Part shown: piece by piece, positions 46,777 to 55,923 of the stretch
Numbering within the stretch: the first letter of the stretch is position 1
Layout: each line of letters begins with the position of its first letter
Made by a program: the position numbers and the translations under genes
DNA from: Caldithrix sp.
GTDB lineage: Bacteria; KSB1; UBA2214; DYKH01
DNA length: 64,000 nt
Reading direction: 5' to 3'
Assembly: GCA_020722685.1 (NCBI GenBank)
Contig: DYKH01000012.1
Coordinates: 1 to 64,000 of the forward strand
Notes under the pieces: generated by a model
The model's input: only the letters and a program-made list of their open reading frames with translations
Database searches by the model: none
Told to the model about the DNA's origin: nothing

Positions 46777-47373
46777 ATGGGAAAGTACAACAGACCGGTT
46801 TATGCAATTTGCTGCGCATGCTTGTTAATGGGAGCCCATTGCAGCATCCATCCGGACCCACGTTACCGGCCCGAAGCTCTTGACCAAGAAAACTCCGCTC
46901 TCTTCGAGGGGAGCGAGCTGGAGCGCCAAAGGATGGAGGAGTTGGCCAAGAGTGATTCACGGCTTTTGAGTTCCGATTCGTATGGCCTCGATCCGCAAGT
47001 CTATGCTCGCTTCAAGAAGGAGATACAAAGCTTCTGGCAGGCGCCGTACCAATGGGGTGGGCAACTTCCTTCGGGAGCGGATTGCTCAGGACTGGTAAGG
47101 ACTTTATACCAGCGTGCGGCCAATGTCGCTCTACCACATAAAACGGAGAGGCTTTTTGAATTCGGAAAAGCGATTTCGGTGCGGAATGTCGCATTTGCTG
47201 ATTTGCTTTTCTTTAGCGATAACCGGCATCGAACTCCTACGCACGTCGGCTTTTATATCGACAAGGGGTTTTTCCTGCACGCCTCCTCCAGCCGGGGAGT
47301 GACTTTGGCAAGGCTGCAAGACTCGCCGTATGCGGACACTTTCATTGCGGCGAGAAGGATGATTGAACGCTGA
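46777..47373 (+). CDS. NlpC/P60 family peptidoglycan endopeptidase, exported
   Basis: This 198-residue protein has an N-terminal signal rich in cysteine (AICCACLLMGAHCS). Cys22 may be a lipid-modified residue, but the preceding His is not a standard lipobox. A linker leads to the NlpC/P60 domain (about 85-198) with the complete catalytic set: Cys103 in GADCSGLV, His156 in THVGFYID and His168 in FLHASSS. Family members cleave D-gamma-glutamyl-meso-DAP or related bonds in cell-wall peptides. A methyltransferase gene follows 12 bases later and may be co-transcribed. Confidence 0.9.
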   Translation: MGKYNRPVYAICCACLLMGAHCSIHPDPRYRPEALDQENSALFEGSELERQRMEELAKSDSRLLSSDSYGLDPQVYARFKKEIQSFWQAPYQWGGQLPSGADCSGLVRTLYQRAANVALPHKTERLFEFGKAISVRNVAFADLLFFSDNRHRTPTHVGFYIDKGFFLHASSSRGVTLARLQDSPYADTFIAARRMIER

Positions 47374-47385
47374 GCTTGGAATTTG

Positions 47386-48819
47386 ATGATCAAACCCGAA
47401 AACCCTACAGTACAAAAGGGTCAGGAAATAGACCTTGACATCGACGGTTTGGCTTTTGGAGGTCAAGGCATCGGTCGGTTTAATGATATGGTGGTATTCG
47501 TCGATCGAGCAATCCCGGGGCAACGTATCCGTGCGCGCGTGTACAGGCTTAGACAAAGCTATGCCGAAGCCAGACTGCTGGAAGTGGTGCGGCAGTCATC
47601 GCTGTACACCGAGCCGGCCTGCACGCATTTTGGCGAATGCGGCGGATGTGCATTGCAGCATTTGGAGTACGTCGAGCAGATCAAAGCAAAACGCGAGCAG
47701 GTATGCGACTCGCTGGAACGACTGGGCGGCTTTGCCGGAGTAGAGGTGGCGGCAACCTTGCCGTCTCCGGACGTCTATTTCTATCGCAACAAGATGGAAT
47801 TTTCTTTTTCCCGGCAGCGTTGGCTATCTCCAACCGAAATGGAGTCGATTGAGCAGGCTGCGGATGAAAGTGTGTTTCTCGGTTTGCATGCCAAGCGATT
47901 TTACGACAAGATTGTTCATGTTGACGACTGTTTCTTGCTGCATCCGAAAACCAACGAGATTATGCGTGAGGTCCGGGAGTTTGCGCGCAGGAGTGGCTTG
48001 CCTGCCTACAGCACCCTGAGTCACGACGGCTTCTGGCGCTTTTTGGTGATGCGTCACGCCAAAAGCACGGACGAGTTGATGGTCAACCTGATCGTCTCGC
48101 ACTACGATTCCGATCTGGCGTCCGATTTTACCAGACTAATTTCCTCCCGGTTTGCGGAGGTGTCCAGCTTGCTGTACAGCGTATCCACAAGCAGGGCCGG
48201 CGTGGCCTTTGCTGAAAAGGAATACCTGTTGGCCGGCAAGAGGTGTATCGTTGAAAAAATCGGACGTCTCGAATTCGAAATCTCCAGCGGCTCGTTTTTT
48301 CAAACCAACAGCCGCCAGGCGCAACGACTTTACGAAGTTGTTGTGGATTACGCCCAGTTGAGCGACAGCGAAACCGTCTATGATCTCTACTGCGGCGCCG
48401 GTACCATTTCGCTCTACTTGAGTGATCGAGCTAAGCGGGTGATAGGTTTTGAAGCGGTGGAGTCTGCTATAGCGGATGCGCGGCGAAATGCGCGGCGAAA
48501 CGGCATCAATAACTGCGAGTTCGTGCTCGGCGATTTGCGCGACCGGCTTTCGGAAACGGAGAGAGTGCTTGCCGAATTTGGTAAGCCGGATGTTCTGATT
48601 ATCGATCCACCGCGCGGCGGCATGCATCCTAAAACTGTACAGGCGGTATTGAAGCTGAGCCCCCAGCGCATCGTACACGTGTCCTGCAATCCCACGACCT
48701 TGGCCCGCGATTTGAAAATTCTGTGTGAGTCCCAGTACCGTTTAGTCAAGGTGCAGCCGGTGGATATGTTTCCTCATACGGCCCACATCGAAGTGGTCGC
48801 CAAGCTGGGAAAAAAGTGA
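47386..48819 (+). CDS. 23S rRNA (uracil-5-)-methyltransferase RlmD/RumA family
   Basis: This 477-residue SAM-dependent RNA methyltransferase starts at the ATG at 47386, with GGA upstream. An N-terminal TRAM domain (about 8-65) is followed by the iron-sulfur cysteines Cys79, Cys85 and Cys88 (ACTHFGECGGCALQ) and probably the cysteine of VDDCFLLHP. The Rossmann SAM domain carries LYCGAGTISLYL, then DPPRGGMHP. The catalytic cysteine lies in HVSCNPTTLARD. The [4Fe-4S] cluster places it with RlmD/RumA, which methylates U1939 or U747 of 23S rRNA; the exact uridine cannot be read here. Confidence 0.93.
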   Translation: MIKPENPTVQKGQEIDLDIDGLAFGGQGIGRFNDMVVFVDRAIPGQRIRARVYRLRQSYAEARLLEVVRQSSLYTEPACTHFGECGGCALQHLEYVEQIKAKREQVCDSLERLGGFAGVEVAATLPSPDVYFYRNKMEFSFSRQRWLSPTEMESIEQAADESVFLGLHAKRFYDKIVHVDDCFLLHPKTNEIMREVREFARRSGLPAYSTLSHDGFWRFLVMRHAKSTDELMVNLIVSHYDSDLASDFTRLISSRFAEVSSLLYSVSTSRAGVAFAEKEYLLAGKRCIVEKIGRLEFEISSGSFFQTNSRQAQRLYEVVVDYAQLSDSETVYDLYCGAGTISLYLSDRAKRVIGFEAVESAIADARRNARRNGINNCEFVLGDLRDRLSETERVLAEFGKPDVLIIDPPRGGMHPKTVQAVLKLSPQRIVHVSCNPTTLARDLKILCESQYRLVKVQPVDMFPHTAHIEVVAKLGKK

Positions 48820-48972
48820 TCATAGGAACCAGTCAAGAATGGTGTTAGAAACTTGCATGCTTCGGGCGAAATGCCGGAAAACCAATTTTCGGATTAGCAT
48901 TGTTTGTCGGCCCAAGTTAGGCCTGCAGGACTGTCATATCCTTTCTCAGTCAAAAGAAAAAGGAGGTGCGAA

Positions 48973-49473
48973 TTGTCAGAAGATAAGAGTGTCAACGTTG
49001 TCACAGTCATGATCGAGATCCCCAAGGGAAGTCGCAACAAGTACGAGTATGACAAAGAGAAAAAGATGCTCAAGTTTGACCGCATGTTATTTTCGGCGGT
49101 CCACTATCCCAGCGATTACGGTTTCATCCTGAACACGTTGGCGGAGGATGGCGATCCTTTGGATGCGCTGGTGCTGGTTTGGGAGCCAACGTTCCCCGGC
49201 TGCTTGATCGACGCCATTCCTGTAGGCCTGTTCAAGATGTGGGACGAAAAGGGACCCGATCAAAAGATTCTGTGCGTGCCCGTTTTAGATCCACTTTGGA
49301 ATCACATCGAGCGTTTGGAAGATTTGCCACCGCATTTGCTGAAGGAGATCGAGCACTTTTTCAGTATCTATAAAGATCTGGAAGAAAAGAAAACCGGCAT
49401 CGAAGGCTGGGAAGACCGCGAAGCCGCGTTACGAGTAATCCAAGAAGCCCAGCAGAGATACCAGACCAAATGA
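48973..49473 (+). CDS. ppa: inorganic pyrophosphatase, family I
   Basis: This 166-residue cytoplasmic enzyme hydrolyses diphosphate and so drives biosynthetic reactions. The start is the TTG at 48973, which has AGGAGG six to seven bases upstream; the ATG frame from 48904 lacks a ribosome-binding site and adds an unrelated basic stretch. Family I signatures are present: IEIPKGSRNKYEYD at the N-terminus and the metal-binding EDGDPLDALVL (Asp59, Asp61, Asp64), together with the lysine/tyrosine pattern of YPSDYGFI. It is shorter than some relatives, as soluble bacterial PPases usually are. Confidence 0.94.
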   Translation: MSEDKSVNVVTVMIEIPKGSRNKYEYDKEKKMLKFDRMLFSAVHYPSDYGFILNTLAEDGDPLDALVLVWEPTFPGCLIDAIPVGLFKMWDEKGPDQKILCVPVLDPLWNHIERLEDLPPHLLKEIEHFFSIYKDLEEKKTGIEGWEDREAALRVIQEAQQRYQTK

Positions 49474-49622
49474 GTCCTTTTTTGCTCAAGGCGTTGGTGT
49501 CATTTGAGAGTCAAGGGACGAATCCAGAGTCTCAAGCTGACGCAGAGGTCGAGCGCTTTCTGCTAAGGAACGAATGAAACTCTTTCATAACAATCGAAGC
49601 TTGAAAGGGACCAAAACGCACA

Positions 49623-50600
49623 ATGTCACAAACTACGATCGCTTTGATAGTCTTTAATATTTTCATCCTGGCAATGCTGGCCTTGGATTTAGGCGTTTTC
49701 CATCGCACCGGCAAGGTTGTGTCCATCAAGGAGTCGCTCGTTTGGAGCGTCATCTGGACGTTGTTGGCTCTTGTCTTTAACGTCGGCATATACTTCTGGC
49801 AAGGATCGCAAAATGCGCTGAATTTTTTTACCGGCTATCTCATCGAACGCTCCTTGAGCATCGACAACCTTTTTGTCTTCCTAATGATTTTCACCTATTT
49901 CAGAGTGCCGGCGCAGTATCAGCACAGCGTGCTCCTGTGGGGCATACTGGGTGCGTTGGTCATGCGGGCGATCTTCATCGCCACCGGCATCACCTTGATC
50001 GAAAAATTTCACTGGGCTATTTATATGTTCGGTGGTTTTTTGGTTCTCACCGGAATTCGCATGGCCGTCGGCAAGGACAAAGAGATCCATCCCGAACGGA
50101 ATCTGGTGCTGAGGATTTTTCGCCGCTTGGTGCCGGTGACCAAGCGTTACAAAAGGGGGAAATTTTTTGTTCACCGAGGCATACGGATTTGGGCCACTCC
50201 GCTCTTCATCGTTTTGCTGGTGATTGAGACCAGCGATGTGATTTTTGCAGTAGATTCGATTCCGGCGATTCTCGCTATCACCACCGATCCGTTCATTGTC
50301 TACAGCTCCAACGTCTTTGCTCTGTTGGGATTACGTGCTCTTTACTTTGCTTTGGCCGGCATTATGCAAATCTTTCACTATCTGCACTACGGACTGGCGG
50401 TGATTCTTGTCTTTATCGGCACGAAAATGCTAGTGTCGGATCTTGTCCATATCCCTGTTAGCATTGCTTTAAGTGTCGTCGGCGTAGTGCTGGTTGCCTC
50501 TATTGCCGCATCGGCGGTTCTGCCACAACGCAGAGAAAGTGCCCTTGTCGCGGCAGATGATGCGCGGACACGAAATGCTAATCCGAGCCAAAGGAAATAG
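49623..50600 (+). CDS. TerC family integral membrane protein
   Basis: This 325-residue membrane protein has about eight or nine helices. It begins IALIVFNIFILAMLALDLGVFHR, a TerC hallmark, followed by acidic residues inside helices (LIERSLSIDNLFVFLMIF; VLLVIETSDVIFAVDSIPAI) typical of the family. Bacterial TerC/Alx proteins take part in metal (often manganese) efflux and in metalation of exported enzymes. The C-terminal 30 residues are polar and Arg-rich. No strong Shine-Dalgarno sequence is seen, but the N-terminal match supports the ATG. Pyrophosphatase lies 149 bases upstream in the same direction. Confidence 0.93.
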   Translation: MSQTTIALIVFNIFILAMLALDLGVFHRTGKVVSIKESLVWSVIWTLLALVFNVGIYFWQGSQNALNFFTGYLIERSLSIDNLFVFLMIFTYFRVPAQYQHSVLLWGILGALVMRAIFIATGITLIEKFHWAIYMFGGFLVLTGIRMAVGKDKEIHPERNLVLRIFRRLVPVTKRYKRGKFFVHRGIRIWATPLFIVLLVIETSDVIFAVDSIPAILAITTDPFIVYSSNVFALLGLRALYFALAGIMQIFHYLHYGLAVILVFIGTKMLVSDLVHIPVSIALSVVGVVLVASIAASAVLPQRRESALVAADDARTRNANPSQRK

Positions 50601-51806
50601 GCAGACGGATCAACGAGGAGCGCTGAGTGCAGTGGTACGGGATGAGGGGGCGGCAAACCTTAGCGCTCGTTGATAAATGCAGCGCCCGGCTGGTTCCGAT
50701 CATTCTTGAATCCGATCAGATTTGGCGGCTGGCCCCTTCGCGACTCCAAGCGCCGCAACGAGCTTTCGCGAAAGTCCTTCAAGATGAGCCCTGCCGAGAC
50801 TTGCTGACAAATAAAGACTCTCAAAATCCCGTAAGACTTCACTCACAGGAGGGTTGAAAACCTATATGGGCAGCAAAGGAGATTCTGGCATGCGCCGGAA
50901 TGAGCCGATGGCAGGGGGACGCCTACGGATGCGGGCATCTCCACCCAAAAGTGACATATTAAAAAATTCCAGAAAAAACTATTGACAAAGTCAAAATAAT
51001 TTAGAAAATTTAAGTGGTGAGGTTGCGGTGGTGAAGTGAGTCGGCAAAGTGCTCCCTCCACGTTTCCCTTACTTCCCTGACTAAAAATTTCTTGCTCTTG
51101 ATGGGGCAGCAGCAAAACGTGCAAATTTCTCCGGCATGATGGAATAGAAAGGCGCACCGGAAGCGTTTCTCCTTTTGCAACGAGGCAACTGATTCTGCAT
51201 CGGACGCGGGGAAAAAACGGCAGATTTCGGGGAACCGGCCGAATGCAGGTTGCATTCCAAGAAGTGCGATCGTTTTGCCGGTTCGATTGCTTCTGATTCT
51301 TGAATACCCTTCATCCTCGAAATTGCATCGTTTTGCATTGATTTCATCTTCGCATCACAGCTTTTTTGGCAAGTCCTCGCAAAATCGATTTAGCCCGAAA
51401 AATATTTATTGCAGCGACAAGTAATTCTTAGTCGAGATCGTTTGCTCTCAAGGTCAGACGGGAAACAGGTCTGTGCATTTGTAATTGTAGCAAATGAAAG
51501 GAGTGAGGTTTGTTTAACTCCCGATTTCGTGGCAGCGTTATCTTCAATTGAGGCCCGAGGCTTGAAGGAGCACAGCGGCTGGCTTGATTGAACGTGATCG
51601 CTGCCAAGTAGCACTACACCAGGCGTGTTGGTGGGGATCTGTGAGGATTGCGGGACGTGGAGTCTATCTCGAGAGTTATTTGATAGCAGCTTCGAATAGA
51701 GCCTGCGACTATTTATGTAATCTTGTCGGCGCGGATGCGCTGATCGTCGAAGAGCTCAATTCGGAGCACGACGTTTAACGAGCTAACCCTGTCAAAGGAG
51801 GCTGTT
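50601..51806. other. 1.2-kb interval without convincing genes
   Basis: I find no reading frame here with both a ribosome-binding site and a sensible translation. Its middle (about 50940-51020) is A/T-rich and contains TTGACA at 50982-50987, but no good -10 box follows. A 64-codon frame (51584-51778, TTG start) ends 28 bases before the next gene; its last half looks protein-like but has no Shine-Dalgarno sequence. The interval may hold a small RNA or decayed genes. Confidence 0.4.
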
Positions 51807-52019
51807 ATGGCGATTCGTATTATTGATCGGGAAAGCGGTCACGTGCTTGAGATGAATAATCTCTTTGATTGTGTGGAGATCAAAGACGATTTGGTCATTG
51901 CCACCACTTATCTTGGCAAGCCGATGGTATATCCCCGGCAGAGCGTGGATATAGAAACCGGACGCTACGAAGAGATCAAAGAAAATCCTGATGGCAGCAT
52001 CTTCATCCGCAGGAGTTGA
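51807..52019 (+). CDS. small conserved-looking protein, function unknown
   Basis: This 70-residue soluble acidic protein is compact and beta-rich in appearance (DRESGHVLEMNNLFDCVEIK; LGKPMVYPRQSVDIETG). The Shine-Dalgarno sequence AAAGGAGG, five bases before the ATG, is among the strongest in the window. A hairpin terminator follows at 52083. I do not recognise a domain. The next small gene (52292) has an equally strong site, suggesting two highly expressed small cytoplasmic proteins. Confidence 0.72.
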   Translation: MAIRIIDRESGHVLEMNNLFDCVEIKDDLVIATTYLGKPMVYPRQSVDIETGRYEEIKENPDGSIFIRRS

Positions 52020-52082
52020 TCCTGAGGCGACGTAGTGACGCCATGAAGGCTTCAAAAAGTTGGCAACGACCAACTGAAGCTG

Positions 52083-52103
52083 CCGCAAGTCTCTTGCGGT
52101 TTT
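52083..52103 (+). terminator. intrinsic terminator after the 70-residue protein gene
   Basis: CCGCAAG, a TCT loop and CTTGCGG form a perfect 7-bp stem, followed by TTTTG. A second small stem (AGTTGG/CCAACT) lies just before it. Confidence 0.7.
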
Positions 52104-52291
52104 GCACTCCCGTAACGACGATGATCATCGTTCAGCGACCGGAACAGGAGCATCTTGGAGCAGTTTCTCAATCAAGGTGAAGAGGTAAAGTCTCTCCGCG
52201 TTTTCGTGCAACTCTGTGCGCGTCTGTCGTGGCCGCATCAATTTAATCGTCATTGGGATGCAGGAGGCGGTATTCAACAAAGGAGGAATAA

Positions 52292-52579
52292 ATGAGCTAC
52301 GACATCCTGACCATTGTCTTCGAGGTCGATTCTCCACTCTACGAAAAGGGAAAAATTACCGTACCCATCGAGGTGTGCAGTGCGCTCGATGTTAGGCCCG
52401 GCGACGAAGTGGGACTGAGCATTGAAACCAGCAAGGGGAAGCCTCTTTACAACGGCGTAAAGACCTTGGGACTGCAAGCGAAAATTCCTGGTATGGATTT
52501 TTCCGACAAACTACAAGAGGGACAGCGGATCAAGGTCACCATGTCTCGACTGGAAGAACATAGTGACGCGATTCTATAA
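52292..52579 (+). CDS. small AbrB/SpoVT-like protein
   Basis: This 95-residue protein has AAAGGAGG five bases before the ATG. The segment KGKITVPIEVCSALDVRPGDEVGLSIE (about 20-45) follows the SpoVT/AbrB swapped-hairpin pattern (K.tiPkevr..L.lkpGD.v), so a DNA-binding or transcription-regulator role is possible. The rest is a second beta-rich half (YNGVKTLGLQAKIPG; GQRIKVTMSRLE) that differs from ordinary antitoxins. No toxin gene is adjacent, so a toxin-antitoxin role is not supported. The AbrB assignment rests on pattern alone. Confidence 0.6.
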   Translation: MSYDILTIVFEVDSPLYEKGKITVPIEVCSALDVRPGDEVGLSIETSKGKPLYNGVKTLGLQAKIPGMDFSDKLQEGQRIKVTMSRLEEHSDAIL

Positions 52580-52768
52580 AACGCACCCAAGACTGGCTAA
52601 CCCAATCGCGGTGGGGGATTCGGGTCGTTGAAAGCTGCCATCGCATCGACACCCCAATGTGTCTATTCGGGGGGAAAAGTGCATTAACGCACCTCCTATG
52701 GTTATTACCACCCGGGGACGCAAAAGCGCATTCGCAGCAAAGCAAAATGATGCGGGTAAAAACAGTCT

Positions 52769-52796
52769 TTGCAATATTGCGAAAAGTTGCTATCTT
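52769..52796 (+). promoter_or_regulatory. possible promoter of malQ
   Basis: TTGCAA (52769-52774) and TATCTT (52791-52796) are spaced by 16 bases, about 84 bases before the malQ start. The -10 box is the same as at the promoter at 50-78. Confidence 0.4.
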
Positions 52797-52879
52797 GCCC
52801 TTCTAAATTTCGAAATGCAACACCCATTTTTCAGCATAATTTGGCACATTTGCAGGCAGTAGCTAATTGGAGACGGAAC

Positions 52880-54382
52880 ATGATTATCCGCAGAGGAAGC
52901 GGCATTCTGCTTCATATAACCTCATTACCAGCACCTTTTGGTATTGGCGATTTAGGGGATTCCTCTTACCGGTTCGCTGATTTCTTGGCTGAAACTAAAC
53001 AGAGCTATTGGCAAATTCTTCCCCTCAGCCCCACTGATCCGGTTGGAGGCGCCAATTCGCCTTATAGCAGCACTTCTGCTTTTGCCGGCAGCACTCTGAT
53101 GATTAGCCCACAGTTGCTGCAACAGGATGGATACCTAACAGCAGCACACTTGGAGAAGATTCCGCCGCTTCCCGACCGCTACGTGGACTATGTACGTGTC
53201 ACCGAGTGTAGACGAGAGCTTTATGATTTGGCTTACGCGAATTTTAAGCAGAAAAAAGCCAAGCACGATTATGAGAGATTTTGTGCGGACAATGCTCACT
53301 GGCTGGATGATTTTGCCCAATTCGTTGCGCTCAAGGCGCATTTCCATGGTGCAGTGTGGAGCGACTGGCCGGTTGAGCTTCGTGACCGGCATGCGGAGAG
53401 CTTGAAATACATGCAAGGCCAATTGCAGGAGCGAATCGAAAGAGAAAAGTTTCTCCAGTTTGTTTTTTTCGAGCAGTGGCAAGCGCTGAAGACGTACTGC
53501 AACGAGCGTGGCATACAATTCATTGGCGACATACCCATCTACGTGAGCTATGACAGCGCCGACGTTTGGACTCACCCCGAGCTTTTCAAGCTCAATTGGG
53601 AGAAGAAGCCTTACGTGGTAGCCGGAGTGCCGCCGGATTACTTTAGCCGCACCGGGCAACTGTGGGGCAATCCGATCTATAACTGGGACGCAGCCAAAGC
53701 AGGGGGATATTCCTGGTGGATCCAGCGCATCGGCCACAATTTGAGGCTTTTCGACATGGTGCGCATCGATCACTTCCGCGGGTTCGTCGGCTTTTGGGAA
53801 GTCCCCGCGGGTGAGCCGACCGCCATCAACGGTCGCTGGGTGGATGCGCCGGTCATGGATTTTTTTACTGCGCTCTACAAGCGCTTCCCCAATCTTCCCA
53901 TCATCGCTGAAGATCTTGGTGTCATCACACCGGATGTTCGTGAAGTCATGCACAAGTTCGAATTCCCAGGCATGCGAGTGTTGCTTTTCGCTTTCGACGA
54001 CAGCCTGCCCAGAAATCCCTATGCACCGCACAACCACGTGAAAAATTGTCTCGTCTATACCGGAACCCATGACAATAATACGGCTCGGGGTTGGTTCGAA
54101 AATGAGGCGGATCAAAGCTCGAGGGAACGCTTTTTTAGTTATATCGGCAAGCAAGTCCCGGCAGAGCAAGTCGGCTGGGAGTTCTCCCGTTTGGCTATGG
54201 CTTCGGTGGCGGGGATCGCAATTTTGCCGATGCAAGATATTCTCGGCCTGGATGCATCCAGCCGGATGAACCTGCCCTCTACCGTCCAAGGCAACTGGCA
54301 GTGGCGACTACTCCCCAATGAGTTGACCCCTGAACTCAAGCGGCGCCTGCGGGAAATGACTGAAATTTACGGAAGGGCATGA
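52880..54382 (+). CDS. malQ: 4-alpha-glucanotransferase (amylomaltase, GH77)
   Basis: This 500-residue cytoplasmic enzyme transfers alpha-1,4-glucan segments between malto-oligosaccharides or glycogen breakdown products. The start is MIIRRGSG (52880), with GGAGACGG just upstream; the frame from 52769 adds a non-homologous stretch. The GH77 active site is complete: Asp297 (nucleophile, VRIDHFRGF), Glu344 (acid/base, AEDLG) and Asp398 (GTHDNNT), very close to the numbering of the Thermus enzyme. The length is that of the short bacterial amylomaltase type. No other glycogen or maltose genes are in the window. Confidence 0.96.
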   Translation: MIIRRGSGILLHITSLPAPFGIGDLGDSSYRFADFLAETKQSYWQILPLSPTDPVGGANSPYSSTSAFAGSTLMISPQLLQQDGYLTAAHLEKIPPLPDRYVDYVRVTECRRELYDLAYANFKQKKAKHDYERFCADNAHWLDDFAQFVALKAHFHGAVWSDWPVELRDRHAESLKYMQGQLQERIEREKFLQFVFFEQWQALKTYCNERGIQFIGDIPIYVSYDSADVWTHPELFKLNWEKKPYVVAGVPPDYFSRTGQLWGNPIYNWDAAKAGGYSWWIQRIGHNLRLFDMVRIDHFRGFVGFWEVPAGEPTAINGRWVDAPVMDFFTALYKRFPNLPIIAEDLGVITPDVREVMHKFEFPGMRVLLFAFDDSLPRNPYAPHNHVKNCLVYTGTHDNNTARGWFENEADQSSRERFFSYIGKQVPAEQVGWEFSRLAMASVAGIAILPMQDILGLDASSRMNLPSTVQGNWQWRLLPNELTPELKRRLREMTEIYGRA

Positions 54383-54407
54383 TCGAAGGAGGGGAATTCT
54401 TGCAAGT

Positions 54408-55346
54408 TTACTGATGGTCTGGTGATTTCCAAAGTGTCGAATCCAGCGGCAGTCCGTAAAATCCCATAGCGCTCCAGGTATAGACAGAGTCTTCGGCCGT
54501 AAAGGAGAAGCCATTGCGCAGCTCCCGATAGACTTTTTCCATAGAAATCCACCGGCCAACCTGTATGGTTTTGTTAGAAAAGACGCTGGGCGCTAAATGT
54601 GCCGAATCCCGGCGTGCGACTTGCTCAACTGTCGGCGGATTTACTGCATAGACGTTTAGCCGACTGCTGTCCTGATGGCCGAAAAAGGGAAACATGGTGA
54701 TCGACCGGTACGGTTGGTAAGAATCCTGGGGAATATAGAAAAGGCAATGGTCTTCCGATTGAGCGGGCGTCATGTTTGCGCCGCCATAGACCACGAGTCG
54801 CCTTGCATCCGCCCTGAAGCTGTAATGTACCTCGTCCGGCTTGGCTTGTTCCACCGGCTCGTAGATGAACAGCCAACAGTCTTTCTGGTGAGTGAATAGC
54901 GGGTGAAATTCATCCGGATAGTAAAGAACGGAGTGATAGCCGAAATAGTCCAAGAATCTAACGGCTGCCTTTGCGTAGCGCGAGTAGCGTTCACAGGATG
55001 AGGTTTGCCGGATCAAAGCGCGCGTTTCGGCAAAGCGCAGGAAAGCTTGTCGATTGTTTTCCAAACGGGCATCAAACACCTCTCCCAAATCTACCTTTCC
55101 CACTAAAAAGTATTTGCCGTATTGGCAGGAGCTAAAAATGTTGACCCCGAATTGCCGGTTGATACGTTCGGCGTCGGCCTGCCACTGCGAGATCAATTGT
55201 GGGCTGAAATACTTGGCCAAGACCTGCTGGCGCTCAACGTCAAGATGTTCTGCCGGTTGGCGTGAGCACACAATGAATGGCAGTGCGACGGAAAGGATGA
55301 CCCACATTACTCGATCACGGTAGCGTTTGTATTTTCGGAGGCTCAT
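54408..55346 (-). CDS. exported lipoprotein-like protein, function unknown
   Basis: The product is 312 residues from the MSLRKYKR start (55346), with AGGGCGG five bases upstream. The N-terminus has basic residues and a hydrophobic segment ending LPFIVCSRQ, a possible lipobox with Cys near residue 27. The body is a mixed alpha/beta domain with several tyrosines and three or four cysteines (FSSCQYGKYF; TSSCERYSRY; KDCWLFIY). I do not recognise it. It is the third gene of a tight leftward operon whose first two genes encode a nucleotidyltransferase and a methyltransferase; its start touches the end of the methyltransferase gene. Confidence 0.7.
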   Translation of the reverse strand: MSLRKYKRYRDRVMWVILSVALPFIVCSRQPAEHLDVERQQVLAKYFSPQLISQWQADAERINRQFGVNIFSSCQYGKYFLVGKVDLGEVFDARLENNRQAFLRFAETRALIRQTSSCERYSRYAKAAVRFLDYFGYHSVLYYPDEFHPLFTHQKDCWLFIYEPVEQAKPDEVHYSFRADARRLVVYGGANMTPAQSEDHCLFYIPQDSYQPYRSITMFPFFGHQDSSRLNVYAVNPPTVEQVARRDSAHLAPSVFSNKTIQVGRWISMEKVYRELRNGFSFTAEDSVYTWSAMGFYGLPLDSTLWKSPDHQ

Positions 55347-55347
55347 A

Positions 55348-55923
55348 TCAACCGCCCTTTCTGAAAAGAAACGCCTCTTGCGACCAATGGTGCTTTTGAT
55401 TGACGATCTGAAAGCCAAAACGCGCGGCTAGTGACCGTATTTCTTCTGACTTTCGTGGTCGGAGTCTGATGCCGGTCAGCCGCCGCAGTTGTGAGAAAAC
55501 GCCTGGCGGTGATGATGTCGCTAAGACATAACAGTCAGGCTTTCCTGCGGTCGCCATCTCCTGAAACGACATGGATGGATCGGCCAAATATTCGAGCACA
55601 CCGACGATTAGAAAAAGATCAACGGAATGCGGTTTGAGGGGGAGGAGTTCGCCCGCCGCGACTATGACGCTTTGCTTCAGTTGGCTGCGAGTGATTTTGG
55701 CCATTTGTCGCGAATAATCAATGCCGATTCGATTCGTCCCTTCATGCAACAATCGGAGTGAGTGCCCTGCGCCGCAACCAATGTCGATAACCCATGCGTT
55801 GCGCAGCTCCAGTTGGGAGAGCAGTACTCGAATGTTCTCGGTCTCTCGCTGCAAAATGAGACTCAGCGGCCAAGGTTTGCGAAGCCAACGATAGACCGGC
55901 GCACGGAAATCCCAATGATTCAT
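55348..55923 (-). CDS. class I SAM-dependent methyltransferase
   Basis: This 191-residue Rossmann methyltransferase of the Methyltransf_11 type has the SAM-binding motif VIDIGCGAGHSLRLL (near residue 48), an acidic strand-2 end (IGIDYSRQM), and the post-II motif DLFLIVGVLEYLADP. The start overlaps the stop of the nucleotidyltransferase gene by four bases (ATGA arrangement), and its stop abuts the next start, so translation is coupled across three genes. The C-terminus ends LFRKGG. The acceptor molecule is unknown; small molecules or lipids are usual for this family. Confidence 0.85.
   Translation of the reverse strand: MNHWDFRAPVYRWLRKPWPLSLILQRETENIRVLLSQLELRNAWVIDIGCGAGHSLRLLHEGTNRIGIDYSRQMAKITRSQLKQSVIVAAGELLPLKPHSVDLFLIVGVLEYLADPSMSFQEMATAGKPDCYVLATSSPPGVFSQLRRLTGIRLRPRKSEEIRSLAARFGFQIVNQKHHWSQEAFLFRKGG

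Noticed and set aside
51584..51778. 64-codon frame just before the 70-residue protein gene
   Set aside because: The second half looks protein-like, but there is no Shine-Dalgarno sequence and the first half is poor. Could be revived by homology.
51807..52579. Toxin-antitoxin pair
   Set aside because: The two small genes are 272 bases apart with a terminator between, and neither resembles a toxin.
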